From: Enterococcaceae bacterium OF42-14pH9A
GTDB lineage: Bacteria > Bacillota > Bacilli > Lactobacillales > Enterococcaceae
Length of the DNA stretch: 64,000 nucleotides
Direction: 5' to 3'
NCBI GenBank assembly: GCA_027692465.1
Contig: JAQEYU010000006.1
Span: forward strand, 5,983 to 69,982
A model generated the notes under the pieces. That model was not told the origin of the DNA. It made no database searches and worked only from the letters and a program-made list of their open reading frames with translations. Position 1 is the first letter of the stretch, and every line of letters begins with the position of its first letter. Made by a program: the position numbers and the translations under genes. Below, one piece after another: positions 16,709-25,483 of this stretch.

Positions 16709-17026
16709 ATGCGTGAAATTGCGATTCAAGAAAAAGATTTAACTCTTGCGGTGAGAAAAGAAAGTGGCCGCCTTCGCTATGCGAAGTTGAAAAAGAGCCG
16801 GGCAATTGAAGCTTTTGCCAACGGACAAATTACTAAAGAAAATATCCAGGAATTTACGAAATTGAAAATTATCAAAAACGAGAAAATGTTTGAAATTGAA
16901 TTAGACCCCGAACGTAGTTACTTTTCTTATAGCCCCCAAACCGGCATGGAAATCCCGATTCTGTACTTTAAGGGAGGGGTTTTCATGGAAAACTATACGC
17001 GAGCACTGAGAAATGAGCGGCAATAA
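16709..17026 (+). CDS. Hypothetical protein of the transfer region
   Basis: 105 residues from ATG 16709 (an in-frame ATG at 16676 has a poorly placed ribosome site). Charged, soluble, with a helical N-terminal half. No domain recognised. Lies between the adhesin and the pilin-like gene. Confidence 0.6.
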   Translation: MREIAIQEKDLTLAVRKESGRLRYAKLKKSRAIEAFANGQITKENIQEFTKLKIIKNEKMFEIELDPERSYFSYSPQTGMEIPILYFKGGVFMENYTRALRNERQ

Positions 17027-17087
17027 GGATTAGAAAAGAGATTCAAACTGAAATTGAATTAGTTATGAAGTTTAAGGAGGAAATTAC

Positions 17088-17270
17088 ATGTCACAAGAAA
17101 AGAAATTAGCCTTAGTAATCTGTTTGGGCGTGCTGATGATCGTCTGTGGAGGACTAATCATTTACTTTTTGAAACAAGGGAATACCGTTGCTTTGGTAAG
17201 CTGTGCGGTTGTTTTAGCCGTGCCAACAGGGATTCTTTACATTCGCTCAAAACGGAAACAACGGTATTAA
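17088..17270 (+). CDS. Small two-helix membrane protein
   Basis: 60 residues with two membrane segments (about 8-28 and 33-52) and a basic C-terminal tail RSKRKQRY. Strong AAGGAGG before ATG 17088. Tightly packed with the next two genes. Possibly a mating-channel accessory subunit; no family recognised. Confidence 0.7.
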   Translation: MSQEKKLALVICLGVLMIVCGGLIIYFLKQGNTVALVSCAVVLAVPTGILYIRSKRKQRY

Positions 17271-17288
17271 GAGTAGGAGGGAAGATTA

Positions 17289-17465
17289 ATGGAATTGTCG
17301 AAGGTAAAGAAACAAGAGATCGAAAAGAAAGCAAAAGAAATCATGGAATCAAACGGCGTTGATTATGAAGAATGGCGATTTCAGATTCATTTTGACTACT
17401 TGTTGAACAATTTGGGAGATCTGAAGGTTCCCGTAAAACCAACACAAGGAGGAAACTCACAATGA
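17289..17465 (+). CDS. 58-residue hypothetical protein
   Basis: Short gene starting MELSKVKKQEIEKKAKEIME. GTAGGAGGG precedes ATG 17289, and the stop overlaps the next start (ATGA at 17462), so it is coupled to the pilin-like gene. Helical, charged, soluble. Function unknown. Confidence 0.75.
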   Translation: MELSKVKKQEIEKKAKEIMESNGVDYEEWRFQIHFDYLLNNLGDLKVPVKPTQGGNSQ

Positions 17466-17806
17466 CAAATCACTTGAAGTTGATGGCAATCGGTTTTTTC
17501 GTTGCTGCAAAAAGCCCAGGAGAAATGATTGTTAATGTTTTAAACAATGTTAAGGAATGGTTGCTTGCCGGTGCTGTAGTATTTGCAGTCGTGCAATTCA
17601 TTATTGGCGCCCTGTCATTCATGTCAAAAGAGCCGCAGAAACAATCTGCTGGGAAGGATCACATGCTACATGCTTGTATGGGTGTAGTTGCCTGCTTCTC
17701 CGCTGGCGCAATTATGTCATATTTGCAAACACAAGCAAGTAGCTGGTCGACAATTATCGTCCCTACTCTGCAAAGCTTAGCACTCTCGTTGCCACCAAGA
17801 TCATGA
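17462..17806 (+). CDS. VirB2/TrbC-like pilin-type membrane protein
   Basis: 114 residues with two hydrophobic helices (about 33-55 and 70-90) separated by a short basic loop (SKEPQKQSAGKDH). This two-helix layout and its place at the head of the secretion genes fit the VirB2-type channel subunit of Gram-positive conjugation systems. AGGAGG lies just before the start. Family assignment is from topology only. Confidence 0.6.
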   Translation: MTNHLKLMAIGFFVAAKSPGEMIVNVLNNVKEWLLAGAVVFAVVQFIIGALSFMSKEPQKQSAGKDHMLHACMGVVACFSAGAIMSYLQTQASSWSTIIVPTLQSLALSLPPRS

Positions 17807-17825
17807 TTGAAAGGAGGGGAATCCT

Positions 17826-18950
17826 GTGATCAAAATCAAGTTTGAGGGAAACACGCGATTTCCAAAGAAAGAAGTTGCCTTCTACGATGGCCTGGATCTC
17901 CTCTCCCGTGTAGAGGATCAAGTCATTGCAGAGGAGCATACCGAAACTGTTCAGATCAAAATCTATATCCAACGAGACAAGTCAATTAACAGAAAACACC
18001 CTGACTTTTCTTCAGAACTTCCATTAGGGCAGGAATACGGGTATGAGTTGATTGGATTCATTGAGTCAAAGTTACGAGAATACTATGGTGATGATGATGA
18101 ACGAGTGTATGTTTTCATTGAGTTATTACTTGATGAAGTGAAAGAAGCGAGATCGAATCGGTCAGAAACGAAGCCGACAAAGGTTGCTAGGCCTTCGGTC
18201 CCTCCTACACTTGTGTCACGAAAGCAGCAAAAGTGGCCGCTGATTGTTGGTGTCAGTGTTCTAGTGATTGTACTGATTACAGGGGGTGGCTTTCTAGCTT
18301 TCCAGCATTTCTCAACCGCTGCAACGGATCCATTGACCAGCGGTACAGAAACGATAGAAAGTACCACTTCGCAAGAACCGGTGGAAGAACAGGTCGCAAA
18401 GGCTTTAAAAACGGAAGAGCCAGTCAAAGTAGCCGAGCAATTTCCTGAACAATTACCGTTGATTGCGAACCTGTTGACGCAAGACCAACGGTTTGACGAC
18501 TTAGAAAAATTTAACGAACAATATCCAACCCCTGAAGGCACGTTTGATCTTGCCTTTCATAAAGAAGACTGGAAACAGGTGATTACGCTGAATGACCCGC
18601 AGTTGACCCCGGAACGACAAGCCATGCTGGTGTATGCCTATGTGCAGTTGGGTCAAATGGAAGAGGCAGAAATTCTGAATAAAACGCTAAAAAGTGACAA
18701 ACTGGCCGAAGAAATTCAGAGAGGTTGGAAAGCTGCCGCTGTGAGGGCGATCCAAAAGGCTGACTTCAAGGAAGCCGAGCGTATTCAGAAAAAAATTAAC
18801 GATTCGGACGTCAAAGAATTAATCGACGTCGGGAAAACATGTCAGGAAATGATTGAGCTGTATTCCAAGAAAAAAGACAACGAGAACAAGAAAATCTGGC
18901 AGGACCGACTGGCCGGATTAGGAAAGGAGTTTTTAGAAAGTGGAGAATAA
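17826..18950 (+). CDS. Single-pass membrane protein with cytoplasmic and TPR-like outer domains
   Basis: 374 residues from GTG 17826 (GGAGGGG 7 bases before). Residues 1-120 form a soluble beta/alpha domain, residues about 138-160 a membrane helix (WPLIVGVSVLVIVLITGGGF), then a Ser/Thr linker and a helical repeat region to the end (QAMLVYAYVQLGQMEEAEIL is TPR-like). The overall plan recalls EssB/YukC of type VII secretion, but the kinase-like motifs are not evident. Probably a scaffold of the mating channel. Confidence 0.6.
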   Translation: MIKIKFEGNTRFPKKEVAFYDGLDLLSRVEDQVIAEEHTETVQIKIYIQRDKSINRKHPDFSSELPLGQEYGYELIGFIESKLREYYGDDDERVYVFIELLLDEVKEARSNRSETKPTKVARPSVPPTLVSRKQQKWPLIVGVSVLVIVLITGGGFLAFQHFSTAATDPLTSGTETIESTTSQEPVEEQVAKALKTEEPVKVAEQFPEQLPLIANLLTQDQRFDDLEKFNEQYPTPEGTFDLAFHKEDWKQVITLNDPQLTPERQAMLVYAYVQLGQMEEAEILNKTLKSDKLAEEIQRGWKAAAVRAIQKADFKEAERIQKKINDSDVKELIDVGKTCQEMIELYSKKKDNENKKIWQDRLAGLGKEFLESGE

Positions 18951-21225
18951 CGAACCAACCCGATCTGATGAATCGAAATTAAAAAAGCCCATCTATAAAA
19001 AATGGCAAAGCTATTTACTACTTTGTGGTGCCGTACTGCTGGCCGCTGGGGGAATCATTTTGGTAAACGGTCAAACTGGCGATCCGCAGGGAAAAAATCA
19101 GGCAGAAACACCCGCTATTTCATCTACGATGGATAGTGAGACGACCATTTCAAGCACGGAATCGATTGTTGAGAGTACCATAAAAAAGAAGGAAAAGGAC
19201 AAAGAAAGCACTTCTGGTTTTACAGTTTCGAAATCAAAGTCGAAAGATACCGGTGAATCAATCTTGCAACAATTTGGGGTAAGAAATCCCTCATCTAGTA
19301 CGAGCGTGATTTCCAGCAGCAACAATTCCCTGCGCCCGAACGAGATCATCACCATTGCCAATGCGATTAAGGAACAGGAAAAAGAAAATGCGGCCAATAA
19401 GCCGAACCAAAATTCGAACGGTCAAGACTTGCTGCCAGCGTTGCCGCAGCTGCCAAAACCAACTCCGAATCCGACACCTGATCCTTTACCAAATCCAACG
19501 CCTACGCCAGATCCGGACCCAATCCCACCTGTTGTTGATCCAGAAACAACTCCGGTGATTTCTATGCCGGAATCAATGGTGACAATCACAGCTGGTGATT
19601 CTTTTGATCCTCATGCTTACTTCACGGTACTAGACGCCGACGGCTCAAAACCAGTCGTGACAATTGCCCCGTATGAGTTAAAACCTGGGACAAATCCGAT
19701 TTACATTTCTGTCACCAATCGTTTCGGGAATACGGCTTTTGCAACGTTGTTTGTCACGATCAATGAACGACCGCTACTTGTCGCAAAAGATGATAATGTG
19801 TCACTTTCAATTCACCAGGATGTGAATCTGACGGATTATGTTTTAGCAAGCGACCCCGAAGATGGTGATTTACTCAAAAAAGTACAGGTCACTTCCAATC
19901 TCAATGTGGACAAGGAAGGAACGTACACCGTCAAATATGATGTCGTCGATTCGAAGGGCGCCGCATCAGATACACTTGCTCTTACGTTCACTGTCACTAA
20001 TGAAGCACCTATGATCCACGCAAAAGATATTGAGTGGGAAATCGATCAGCCATTAGAAATCTTGGATCATATCAAAGTAACTGACCGTGAAGACGACCGC
20101 GACGGCAAACCAATTCAACTGACAGCTGCCAACATTCTTGAAAATCATGTGAATGTTAACAAAGAAGGCACCTACAAAGTGGTAATCGGCGATGTGACAG
20201 ACCGCGACGGTAAGCGTGCAGCTGAAAAAACTATCTACGTCAAAGTGACAAATGTTGCTCCGGTAATCACCGTACCAGAACTGACACTTCATGTCGGCCA
20301 ACCGTTTGATCAGACTGCCTATCGTGATTCTGTCAAAGTAACTGACCGAGAAGACGACCGCAAAGGCGATAAAATCACGCCTGAGTTCTCTTTAGAAGAC
20401 CTGAACGCTGTTCAAACAACCGCTGAAGGTACCCATGAAATTCAGATCATTGCGACGGATTCCCACGGCAAGAAATCTGAAGTGAAAGGCAAAATCAACG
20501 TGATCAATGACGCGCCAGTGATTCACGGCGCAAAAGACCTGGAAACAGAAGTCGGCCAACCTCTTAATCTGAAGGACGGAATCACGGCGACTGATACAGA
20601 AGACGGCAACCTTTCGCAGCAAGCTATTTCTGTTGTCGGTGACGTTGACTTCAACACTGTTGGCAGTTACGAGATTCATTACTCGGTAAAAGACTCTCAC
20701 GGGAAAGAAAGCATTCCAGCCGTGGTGACGGTGACTGTGAAAGAAAAAGCGCCGGCACCCGCACCAGCATTTCCGGGTGTCACTGCGGATTCCGCGATTC
20801 TAACGGAAGTTCCAACAGTCTATCAAGGGAAGCTCACTTATCCGGCTTATGACGGTGTGGAACGTAATACCTCTGGTTCTTATCCATTTGGGCAATGCAC
20901 GTGGTACGCGTTCAATCGTATGGCGCAATTAGGTATGACTGTTGATGATCATATGGGTAATGGGGGCCAATGGGGCGAAACAGGAAAAGCCCTGGGTTCC
21001 ACCGTGACAAATACGCCAGCTGTCGGGACTGCCGTTTCAATTCCTGGCGGCCAGCTAGGATCTAACCCATCATACGGGCATGTGGCTTTTGTAGAAGCAG
21101 TCAATGAAGACGGGTCCATCCTGATTTCAGAAGCGAATGTCGTTAAGAAAGGCACGGGAACCGTGTCCTATCGGATTCTTTCAGCGGAGACAGCTAAAGG
21201 TCTAACTTATGTATCCGGAAAATGA
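18940..21225 (+). CDS. Surface protein with Ig-like repeats and CHAP domain
   Basis: 761 residues from GTG 18940, overlapping the previous gene by 11 bp; AAAGGAG lies upstream. A membrane anchor sits near residues 25-45, followed by a Ser/Thr stalk and a Pro-rich spacer (near 165-200). Four or five Ig-like (DUF5011/cadherin-like) repeats follow, two of them marked by VTDREDDR. The C-terminal CHAP domain has the catalytic Cys in FGQCTWYAFNR and His in YGHVAFVEAV. Likely a peptidoglycan amidase/endopeptidase displayed on a long stalk to open the wall for the mating channel. Confidence 0.8.
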   Translation: MENNEPTRSDESKLKKPIYKKWQSYLLLCGAVLLAAGGIILVNGQTGDPQGKNQAETPAISSTMDSETTISSTESIVESTIKKKEKDKESTSGFTVSKSKSKDTGESILQQFGVRNPSSSTSVISSSNNSLRPNEIITIANAIKEQEKENAANKPNQNSNGQDLLPALPQLPKPTPNPTPDPLPNPTPTPDPDPIPPVVDPETTPVISMPESMVTITAGDSFDPHAYFTVLDADGSKPVVTIAPYELKPGTNPIYISVTNRFGNTAFATLFVTINERPLLVAKDDNVSLSIHQDVNLTDYVLASDPEDGDLLKKVQVTSNLNVDKEGTYTVKYDVVDSKGAASDTLALTFTVTNEAPMIHAKDIEWEIDQPLEILDHIKVTDREDDRDGKPIQLTAANILENHVNVNKEGTYKVVIGDVTDRDGKRAAEKTIYVKVTNVAPVITVPELTLHVGQPFDQTAYRDSVKVTDREDDRKGDKITPEFSLEDLNAVQTTAEGTHEIQIIATDSHGKKSEVKGKINVINDAPVIHGAKDLETEVGQPLNLKDGITATDTEDGNLSQQAISVVGDVDFNTVGSYEIHYSVKDSHGKESIPAVVTVTVKEKAPAPAPAFPGVTADSAILTEVPTVYQGKLTYPAYDGVERNTSGSYPFGQCTWYAFNRMAQLGMTVDDHMGNGGQWGETGKALGSTVTNTPAVGTAVSIPGGQLGSNPSYGHVAFVEAVNEDGSILISEANVVKKGTGTVSYRILSAETAKGLTYVSGK

Positions 21226-21236
21226 AGGGAGAGCCA

Positions 21237-22004
21237 ATGAAGAATATTTGGACATTTTTAGGAATCAAAATTTCCAACATTGTTAGCGAATCACTTGTGC
21301 TCTACGCGATACTCTATATTACAGCGAAAGGGTGGCGGTTTTTGATCTTTGATCGACAGTTATCTCTTGGATGGGTCACTCAAAGCGGATATCAAGAGAC
21401 CTCGAAAGTCACGATAAATCTTCTCTCGCTTACCATGACAGTTTTTTCGCTTTTACCTGCGATTATAGTGTGTATGGTGCTGTTCGTGTTTGACTTCAAG
21501 TTGGACTTACGCCGAACCTTTAGCATTTTTCAAATGGCGTTCTACCCTTTTATATTTTTTGGGGCCATTGGGTTATGTCTACAATATGAAGAGACGGGCA
21601 TAAAACTTGAGGGCTTTGAGTTACCAGTAATCCTAATGGTTTACCCGGTTGTATATCTCATAAAGCGATTAAATCAAAAGATTTACCCTCAACTAGGAGA
21701 GTCTTTGGTGAAGGAGGATACACGTTTTCAGCAGGAAAACGAGAGGGTTTATTTAAGCGCCCACCCTTGGCTTAAATTGGATCTATCTCGGTATTCATCA
21801 ACCATGATTCCATTTGTTAATCTAGTAGTATTTACTTTAATTGGCGTTCTGACACTTGTAGTAGCAATCACTGGGGCAATTAAAAATCCTATTGAAAATG
21901 GGGTGGTAAGTTTATTAGTGATTGGGCTAATTGTTTTTGGTTTGTGGATTAGAAAAAGTTACTTTGTGGAAGTTGTGAAAAAATTCAATACGAAGCCAAG
22001 CTGA
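21237..22004 (+). CDS. Polytopic membrane protein
   Basis: 255 residues, about five to six membrane segments (near 13-32, 62-85, 95-115, 128-143, 193-215, 225-245). ATG 21237 follows AAGGGAGAG; an upstream in-frame ATG at 21222 lacks a ribosome site. No family recognised. Position just after the CHAP protein suggests mating channel or surface exclusion. Confidence 0.65.
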   Translation: MKNIWTFLGIKISNIVSESLVLYAILYITAKGWRFLIFDRQLSLGWVTQSGYQETSKVTINLLSLTMTVFSLLPAIIVCMVLFVFDFKLDLRRTFSIFQMAFYPFIFFGAIGLCLQYEETGIKLEGFELPVILMVYPVVYLIKRLNQKIYPQLGESLVKEDTRFQQENERVYLSAHPWLKLDLSRYSSTMIPFVNLVVFTLIGVLTLVVAITGAIKNPIENGVVSLLVIGLIVFGLWIRKSYFVEVVKKFNTKPS

Positions 22005-22067
22005 TAACTAACTGATAAATGAGCGCAAAGACACTGAAAATCAGCTGGAATTGTGATATACTACAAA

Positions 22068-22186
22068 TGAAAAGAGAGACTGCTAGTAACAGCCTCCCTT
22101 GGTAGCACCGCTAAAGACGGCGGCAGGTTTCTATTATCTCTGAGAAATAATCGTCGCCTCGCTAAAGTGGACGGTTATTTCTTTTT
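22068..22186 (+). ncRNA. Antisense RNA of holin-like toxin module 1
   Basis: Promoter CTGAAA (22034-22039), 17-bp spacer, TATACT (22057-22062). The RNA ends at a terminator GAAATAATCGTC/GACGGTTATTTC with five T, loop containing CTCGCTAAAG. Its 3' end overlaps the 3' end of the minus-strand toxin gene, a tail-to-tail layout like type I toxin-antitoxin pairs (Fst-like). A second copy with the same terminator loop is at 41661-41790. Confidence 0.7.
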
Positions 22187-22282
22187 GTCGTTTTTTGTGG
22201 TGATTGTTAGAATTCCGAAAATCAGAGTGGCAATCAATGAGCCGAAACTGATCATCAAACCTAACGCTGCTTCCACAGACAA
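22175..22282 (-). CDS. Holin-like type I toxin, copy 1
   Basis: 35 residues if started at TTG 22282: a single hydrophobic helix (LGLMISFGSLIATLIFGIL) and tail TKNDKKK, as in the putative holin-like toxin family. AAAGGAG lies 8 bases before this TTG. An in-frame ATG at 22321 would add MNVLPKSKKGDAL, the form usually annotated. The comparison with copy 2, where that extension is out of frame, favours the TTG. Confidence 0.7.
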   Translation of the reverse strand: MSVEAALGLMISFGSLIATLIFGILTITTKNDKKK

Positions 22283-22397
22283 AAGGGCGTCTCCTTTCTT
22301 GGATTTTGGAAGTACGTTCATACGCACCACCTCACTTTCGAAGGATAGCCACCGTCTTTTCAACTTTACTACCGAAATTAGTATATCATATGTCAGA

Positions 22398-22433
22398 AGC
22401 TGATTCCGAATATTACGGAATCGGCTTTTTTTC
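22398..22433 (+). terminator. Intrinsic terminator upstream of the 22.5-kb gene
   Basis: AGCTGATTCCG pairs with CGGAATCGGCT, followed by seven T. Confidence 0.75.
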
Positions 22434-22445
22434 TTGGCCATGCGA

Positions 22446-22491
22446 AGTGCCTCACTTTTTCTCGTATTTTAGGAAGGGTGAGGCACTTTTT
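22446..22491 (+). terminator. Second terminator in tandem
   Basis: AGTGCCTCAC (22446-22455) pairs with GTGAGGCACT (22478-22487), then TTTT. It ends 27 bp before the next gene start. Confidence 0.7.
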
Positions 22492-22517
22492 GAAAAATGT
22501 TAGAATGGAGGGGAATA

Positions 22518-23381
22518 ATGAGAGGGATAAGGAGACGTTGGTCTATGATTGCACTTGGGATAAAGCTATACGACGAGTTGTCACAAAAGAATCAATTGCA
22601 GAGATTTCTAGTTTTAATAGGAGCTCCTATTGGATCAATGTTTATCTACTTCACGATAAGTCTGATCTTTGCAAAATTAACTGACAATTGGTTGTTGCTA
22701 TCGGGGTTCGTAAGCACAAGTGGCGCGTTTTTTGATCATGATTGGCTCGTTTATTCGGATAAAACCAACCTCGTATTGGAGCTGTTTTGTATCTCGCTAA
22801 TTTGGTTGGGCTTAATGGTTATCGGCTATCTGAGGTTGCCAAGAATTGAAGGACGTAAAGCTGTTTGTTTAGTACAAAAGGATTCTGGGTGCCCGTTTTC
22901 GATAGTGGTCTCCTTTCGAACACTTGTTAGATGGTCGGAGTGGCTACTACTCACGATGCTTCTCGTGGGGTTCTTCTATGTAGGACACTTTTTCTCTCTG
23001 GAGGAAATGGAGCCGTCCATTCTTATGCCTTCTCTTTTATTGGCCATCTTATTTTGGATCCTGTTTGGGTGCCTCTATTTCATTGAAGTAGGTCAGGCGA
23101 GCGAAAGAATAAATTGGAGTCGTTGGGTGCTAGAAAATAAGGAAATGGCAACAGGTCTTGTTCAAGAAATAGAGGCAACAGGATATCTGAAGATACATGC
23201 GGAAAAGGTACCACTGGATCTCCAGAAGTTAATGGCGCTTGGAATTGTGAAGGAGAGTACGTTCATACAAGCACACCAGCCAGCGCAAGGATATGTCTAT
23301 CTCACGGTATCAAAAAAATTACTTGCGCTTAGCCGAAAATCCAATGAATGGGAAAAGGCTGGTCTATGGATTGATGAATGA
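22518..23381 (+). CDS. Membrane protein with cytoplasmic C-terminal domain
   Basis: 287 residues. Membrane segments near 35-55, 85-110, 145-165 and 175-195 are followed by a soluble helical C-terminal part of about 85 residues. GGAGGGG precedes ATG 22518. Two terminators stand directly upstream, so expression depends on readthrough or an unseen promoter. Function unknown; surface exclusion or channel assembly are possibilities. Confidence 0.6.
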   Translation: MRGIRRRWSMIALGIKLYDELSQKNQLQRFLVLIGAPIGSMFIYFTISLIFAKLTDNWLLLSGFVSTSGAFFDHDWLVYSDKTNLVLELFCISLIWLGLMVIGYLRLPRIEGRKAVCLVQKDSGCPFSIVVSFRTLVRWSEWLLLTMLLVGFFYVGHFFSLEEMEPSILMPSLLLAILFWILFGCLYFIEVGQASERINWSRWVLENKEMATGLVQEIEATGYLKIHAEKVPLDLQKLMALGIVKESTFIQAHQPAQGYVYLTVSKKLLALSRKSNEWEKAGLWIDE

Positions 23382-23393
23382 ATATGTTTTTCG

Positions 23394-23423
23394 AAAGGCT
23401 GCTGGAATCCAGTGGCCTTTTTA
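23394..23423 (+). terminator. Intra-operon terminator
   Basis: AAAGGCTGCTGG pairs with CCAGTGGCCTTT, then TTTT. It separates the membrane protein gene from the RHH regulator. Confidence 0.65.
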
Positions 23424-23455
23424 TTGTGGAAAAAATGCCGTAGGAGGTGGGCAGC

Positions 23456-23656
23456 CTGGCAATCAAGGAAGAAAACCAACGGTTTCAAGCGACGCTGGAT
23501 CCACCACATATCCGTCGCTTGGAAACGATTATGAAGTTAACCAAGAAAGATCGATCAGAACTGATACGGCGTTGGATCGATCAGGAATACACCTTGATGA
23601 CACAGTGGAATCAAAAAATTCCAGAACCAAAAGTACGAGAGGAGGAACTGTTTTGA
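23456..23656 (+). CDS. Small ribbon-helix-helix-like protein with CTG start
   Basis: 66 residues starting AIKEENQRFQATLDPP after the initiator. The pattern (beta strand, then RRLETIMKLTKKDRSELIRR) fits a ribbon-helix-helix DNA-binding fold. AGGAGG (23442-23447) is 8 bases before CTG 23456; GTG 23447 overlaps the ribosome site and is unlikely. No ATG exists. Its stop overlaps the next TTG start. Likely a local regulator or relaxosome-type helper. Confidence 0.6.
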   Translation: MAIKEENQRFQATLDPPHIRRLETIMKLTKKDRSELIRRWIDQEYTLMTQWNQKIPEPKVREEELF

Positions 23657-23844
23657 CAAAACATGAAATTGTTCAAATTGTAAAAGTTGAAGGCAATACG
23701 TTGTATGGAGAAGTGATTGGAACCGGAGAAACAATCACACAAGTCGTAGATGAAGTGATTGCGGAAGACTTTGAGGCCCTGCGTATCCAGCGTGAAGCAG
23801 AAGAAGAGGGGCTATTCATCGAACGGAGTGAGCTAGATGGCTAA
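23653..23844 (+). CDS. Small hypothetical acidic protein
   Basis: 63 residues from TTG 23653, which overlaps the previous stop (TTGA); GGAGGA lies 7 bases upstream. N-terminal beta hairpin (IVQIVKVEGNTLYGEVI) and acidic helical C-terminus. Its end overlaps the start of the ArdC-like gene. Function unknown. Confidence 0.7.
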   Translation: MTKHEIVQIVKVEGNTLYGEVIGTGETITQVVDEVIAEDFEALRIQREAEEEGLFIERSELDG

Positions 23845-25483
23845 AAAAACTTACCCGAAACGTTCGAAGGAAGAAATACAAGCCGAGGTGAAATCCCTGA
23901 CGGACCTTGCGTTAGAAGGAATCAAGGAATACGCCAGAACACCTGAACAGCAGCTTGAACTTCTGGAATTCATGTCCCGTTTCTATGAGTACTCTCCGCG
24001 AAATCAAGTCCTGATTCAAAAACAATTCCCAGGAGCCCAAGGCGTGGGCACCTATAAATTCTTTAAAGACCTGGGGTTTTCAGTCAATAAGGGAGAAAAG
24101 AGCAAAATCAAAATTTTGCGGCCACAGGAAGTTAGCTACTTCATTGATGAAGCTCAGAAACTCCGTCGGATAGCGGACGCGTCACCTGCACAACTCAAAA
24201 AAATTGAATCAGGAATCTTGAAGAAAAAAACATATCGCACCTTTTACCCGTTTTCGGTATTTGATATCACACAAACGAACGCCAAGCCAGAAGATTATCC
24301 AAAATTGTTTCCTAATCGGCCGTTTGATCTTGACGTGGAAAATCCAGAAATGCTGAATCAGGTTCGCGAAGGGCTTCAAGGCATTGCTGCGGATATCGGG
24401 GTTCCTATCACCTCGCCAGAGGAATCACAATTCAAGGGATTTAAATTAGGTGCCGCAAAAGGTGCCTTCATTGAATCAAGGGAAGGGGACAAGGAAATCG
24501 TCCTTCGATCAGGGTTTTCTGAAGCAGAGACAGTAGCCACGCTCATTCATGAACTGGCACATGCGACACTTCATGATCCCTTTACTCAACGAGAAGGCAG
24601 CTATTGGACCACCGAAACATTGAACAGTAACGATCCTTCGCTGAAGGAATTACAAGCTGAAATGGTCTCATTCGTGGTTAGCCGCCATTTTGGTATGGAT
24701 ACTTCAGAACAGGCAATTCCATACATGGCCGAATGGACAAAAAAACTGGCTACTCTCGATCAAGAAAGTGACTGGGATCAAGCAAAAATCTTAGGCGAAA
24801 TCCAACAGACAAGCCGCCAGTTCATTGAGAAAATTGAAGGGCAGTTAGCACCTGATCTGATTCGTGAAACGCCGGTGGTACTTCAGAAGGAGCAACAAGA
24901 ACGAGCGACTGTATTGGACCATGTTGATCCGCCAAGCATTGATCCTCTTCAGGAATTTGCTGAAAAGTGGGGATTAGTTTCCGATATCGCTTTTACACAA
25001 AAAGATATCGAGCGCTTGTATGGCGCTTCAGAAACGTTGACGGGAAAAGAATTACGGGCAAAGATTCATTTGGAACGAAACGAAGCGGTCTTTGATTGGT
25101 CGTATACCGGAGAGAAAACGTCAGAAGAAATTGCGGCTTATCGAAACGAGCAATCGCTGAACTTCAAAAAAATCGTGATTGAAGGGCATAACTTCTACCA
25201 GGTTGATGAATCAATGGAGATTGTATTGGTTCCTGCAAAAGAGGGTCAGGCAATTGATTTTATGATTTTTGATCGTGTTGGCGACTCGTCCAGTTTGACA
25301 ATGGGATCACGCGATGAAGCGATGGCAAAACTGATTGAACTCGATGCGATACCAACAGATAATTTGCCGTTTGTCGGAAAATTTTTGAGTGATGATCGAG
25401 ATCAAAAACTGCAACAACACCTGATCCATAATCAAGTTATGCGTGACACCTACCGGTCCGAGACTGGGCGTGAAATGACATGA
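23837..25483 (+). CDS. ArdC/LtrC-like antirestriction-type metalloprotein
   Basis: 548 residues. The N-terminal part (FMSRFYEYSPRNQVLIQKQFP, then GVGTYKFFKDLGFSVNKGEK) matches the ArdC-type single-strand DNA-binding domain; the HExxH zinc-protease motif TLIHELAHATLH lies near residue 237, with a downstream Glu in ELQAEMVSF as third ligand. Plasmid ArdC proteins protect incoming DNA from restriction. The C-terminal 200 residues are less typical and may be a separate domain. It overlaps its neighbours on both sides by 4-8 bp, so it is part of the transfer operon. Confidence 0.85.
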   Translation: MAKKTYPKRSKEEIQAEVKSLTDLALEGIKEYARTPEQQLELLEFMSRFYEYSPRNQVLIQKQFPGAQGVGTYKFFKDLGFSVNKGEKSKIKILRPQEVSYFIDEAQKLRRIADASPAQLKKIESGILKKKTYRTFYPFSVFDITQTNAKPEDYPKLFPNRPFDLDVENPEMLNQVREGLQGIAADIGVPITSPEESQFKGFKLGAAKGAFIESREGDKEIVLRSGFSEAETVATLIHELAHATLHDPFTQREGSYWTTETLNSNDPSLKELQAEMVSFVVSRHFGMDTSEQAIPYMAEWTKKLATLDQESDWDQAKILGEIQQTSRQFIEKIEGQLAPDLIRETPVVLQKEQQERATVLDHVDPPSIDPLQEFAEKWGLVSDIAFTQKDIERLYGASETLTGKELRAKIHLERNEAVFDWSYTGEKTSEEIAAYRNEQSLNFKKIVIEGHNFYQVDESMEIVLVPAKEGQAIDFMIFDRVGDSSSLTMGSRDEAMAKLIELDAIPTDNLPFVGKFLSDDRDQKLQQHLIHNQVMRDTYRSETGREMT

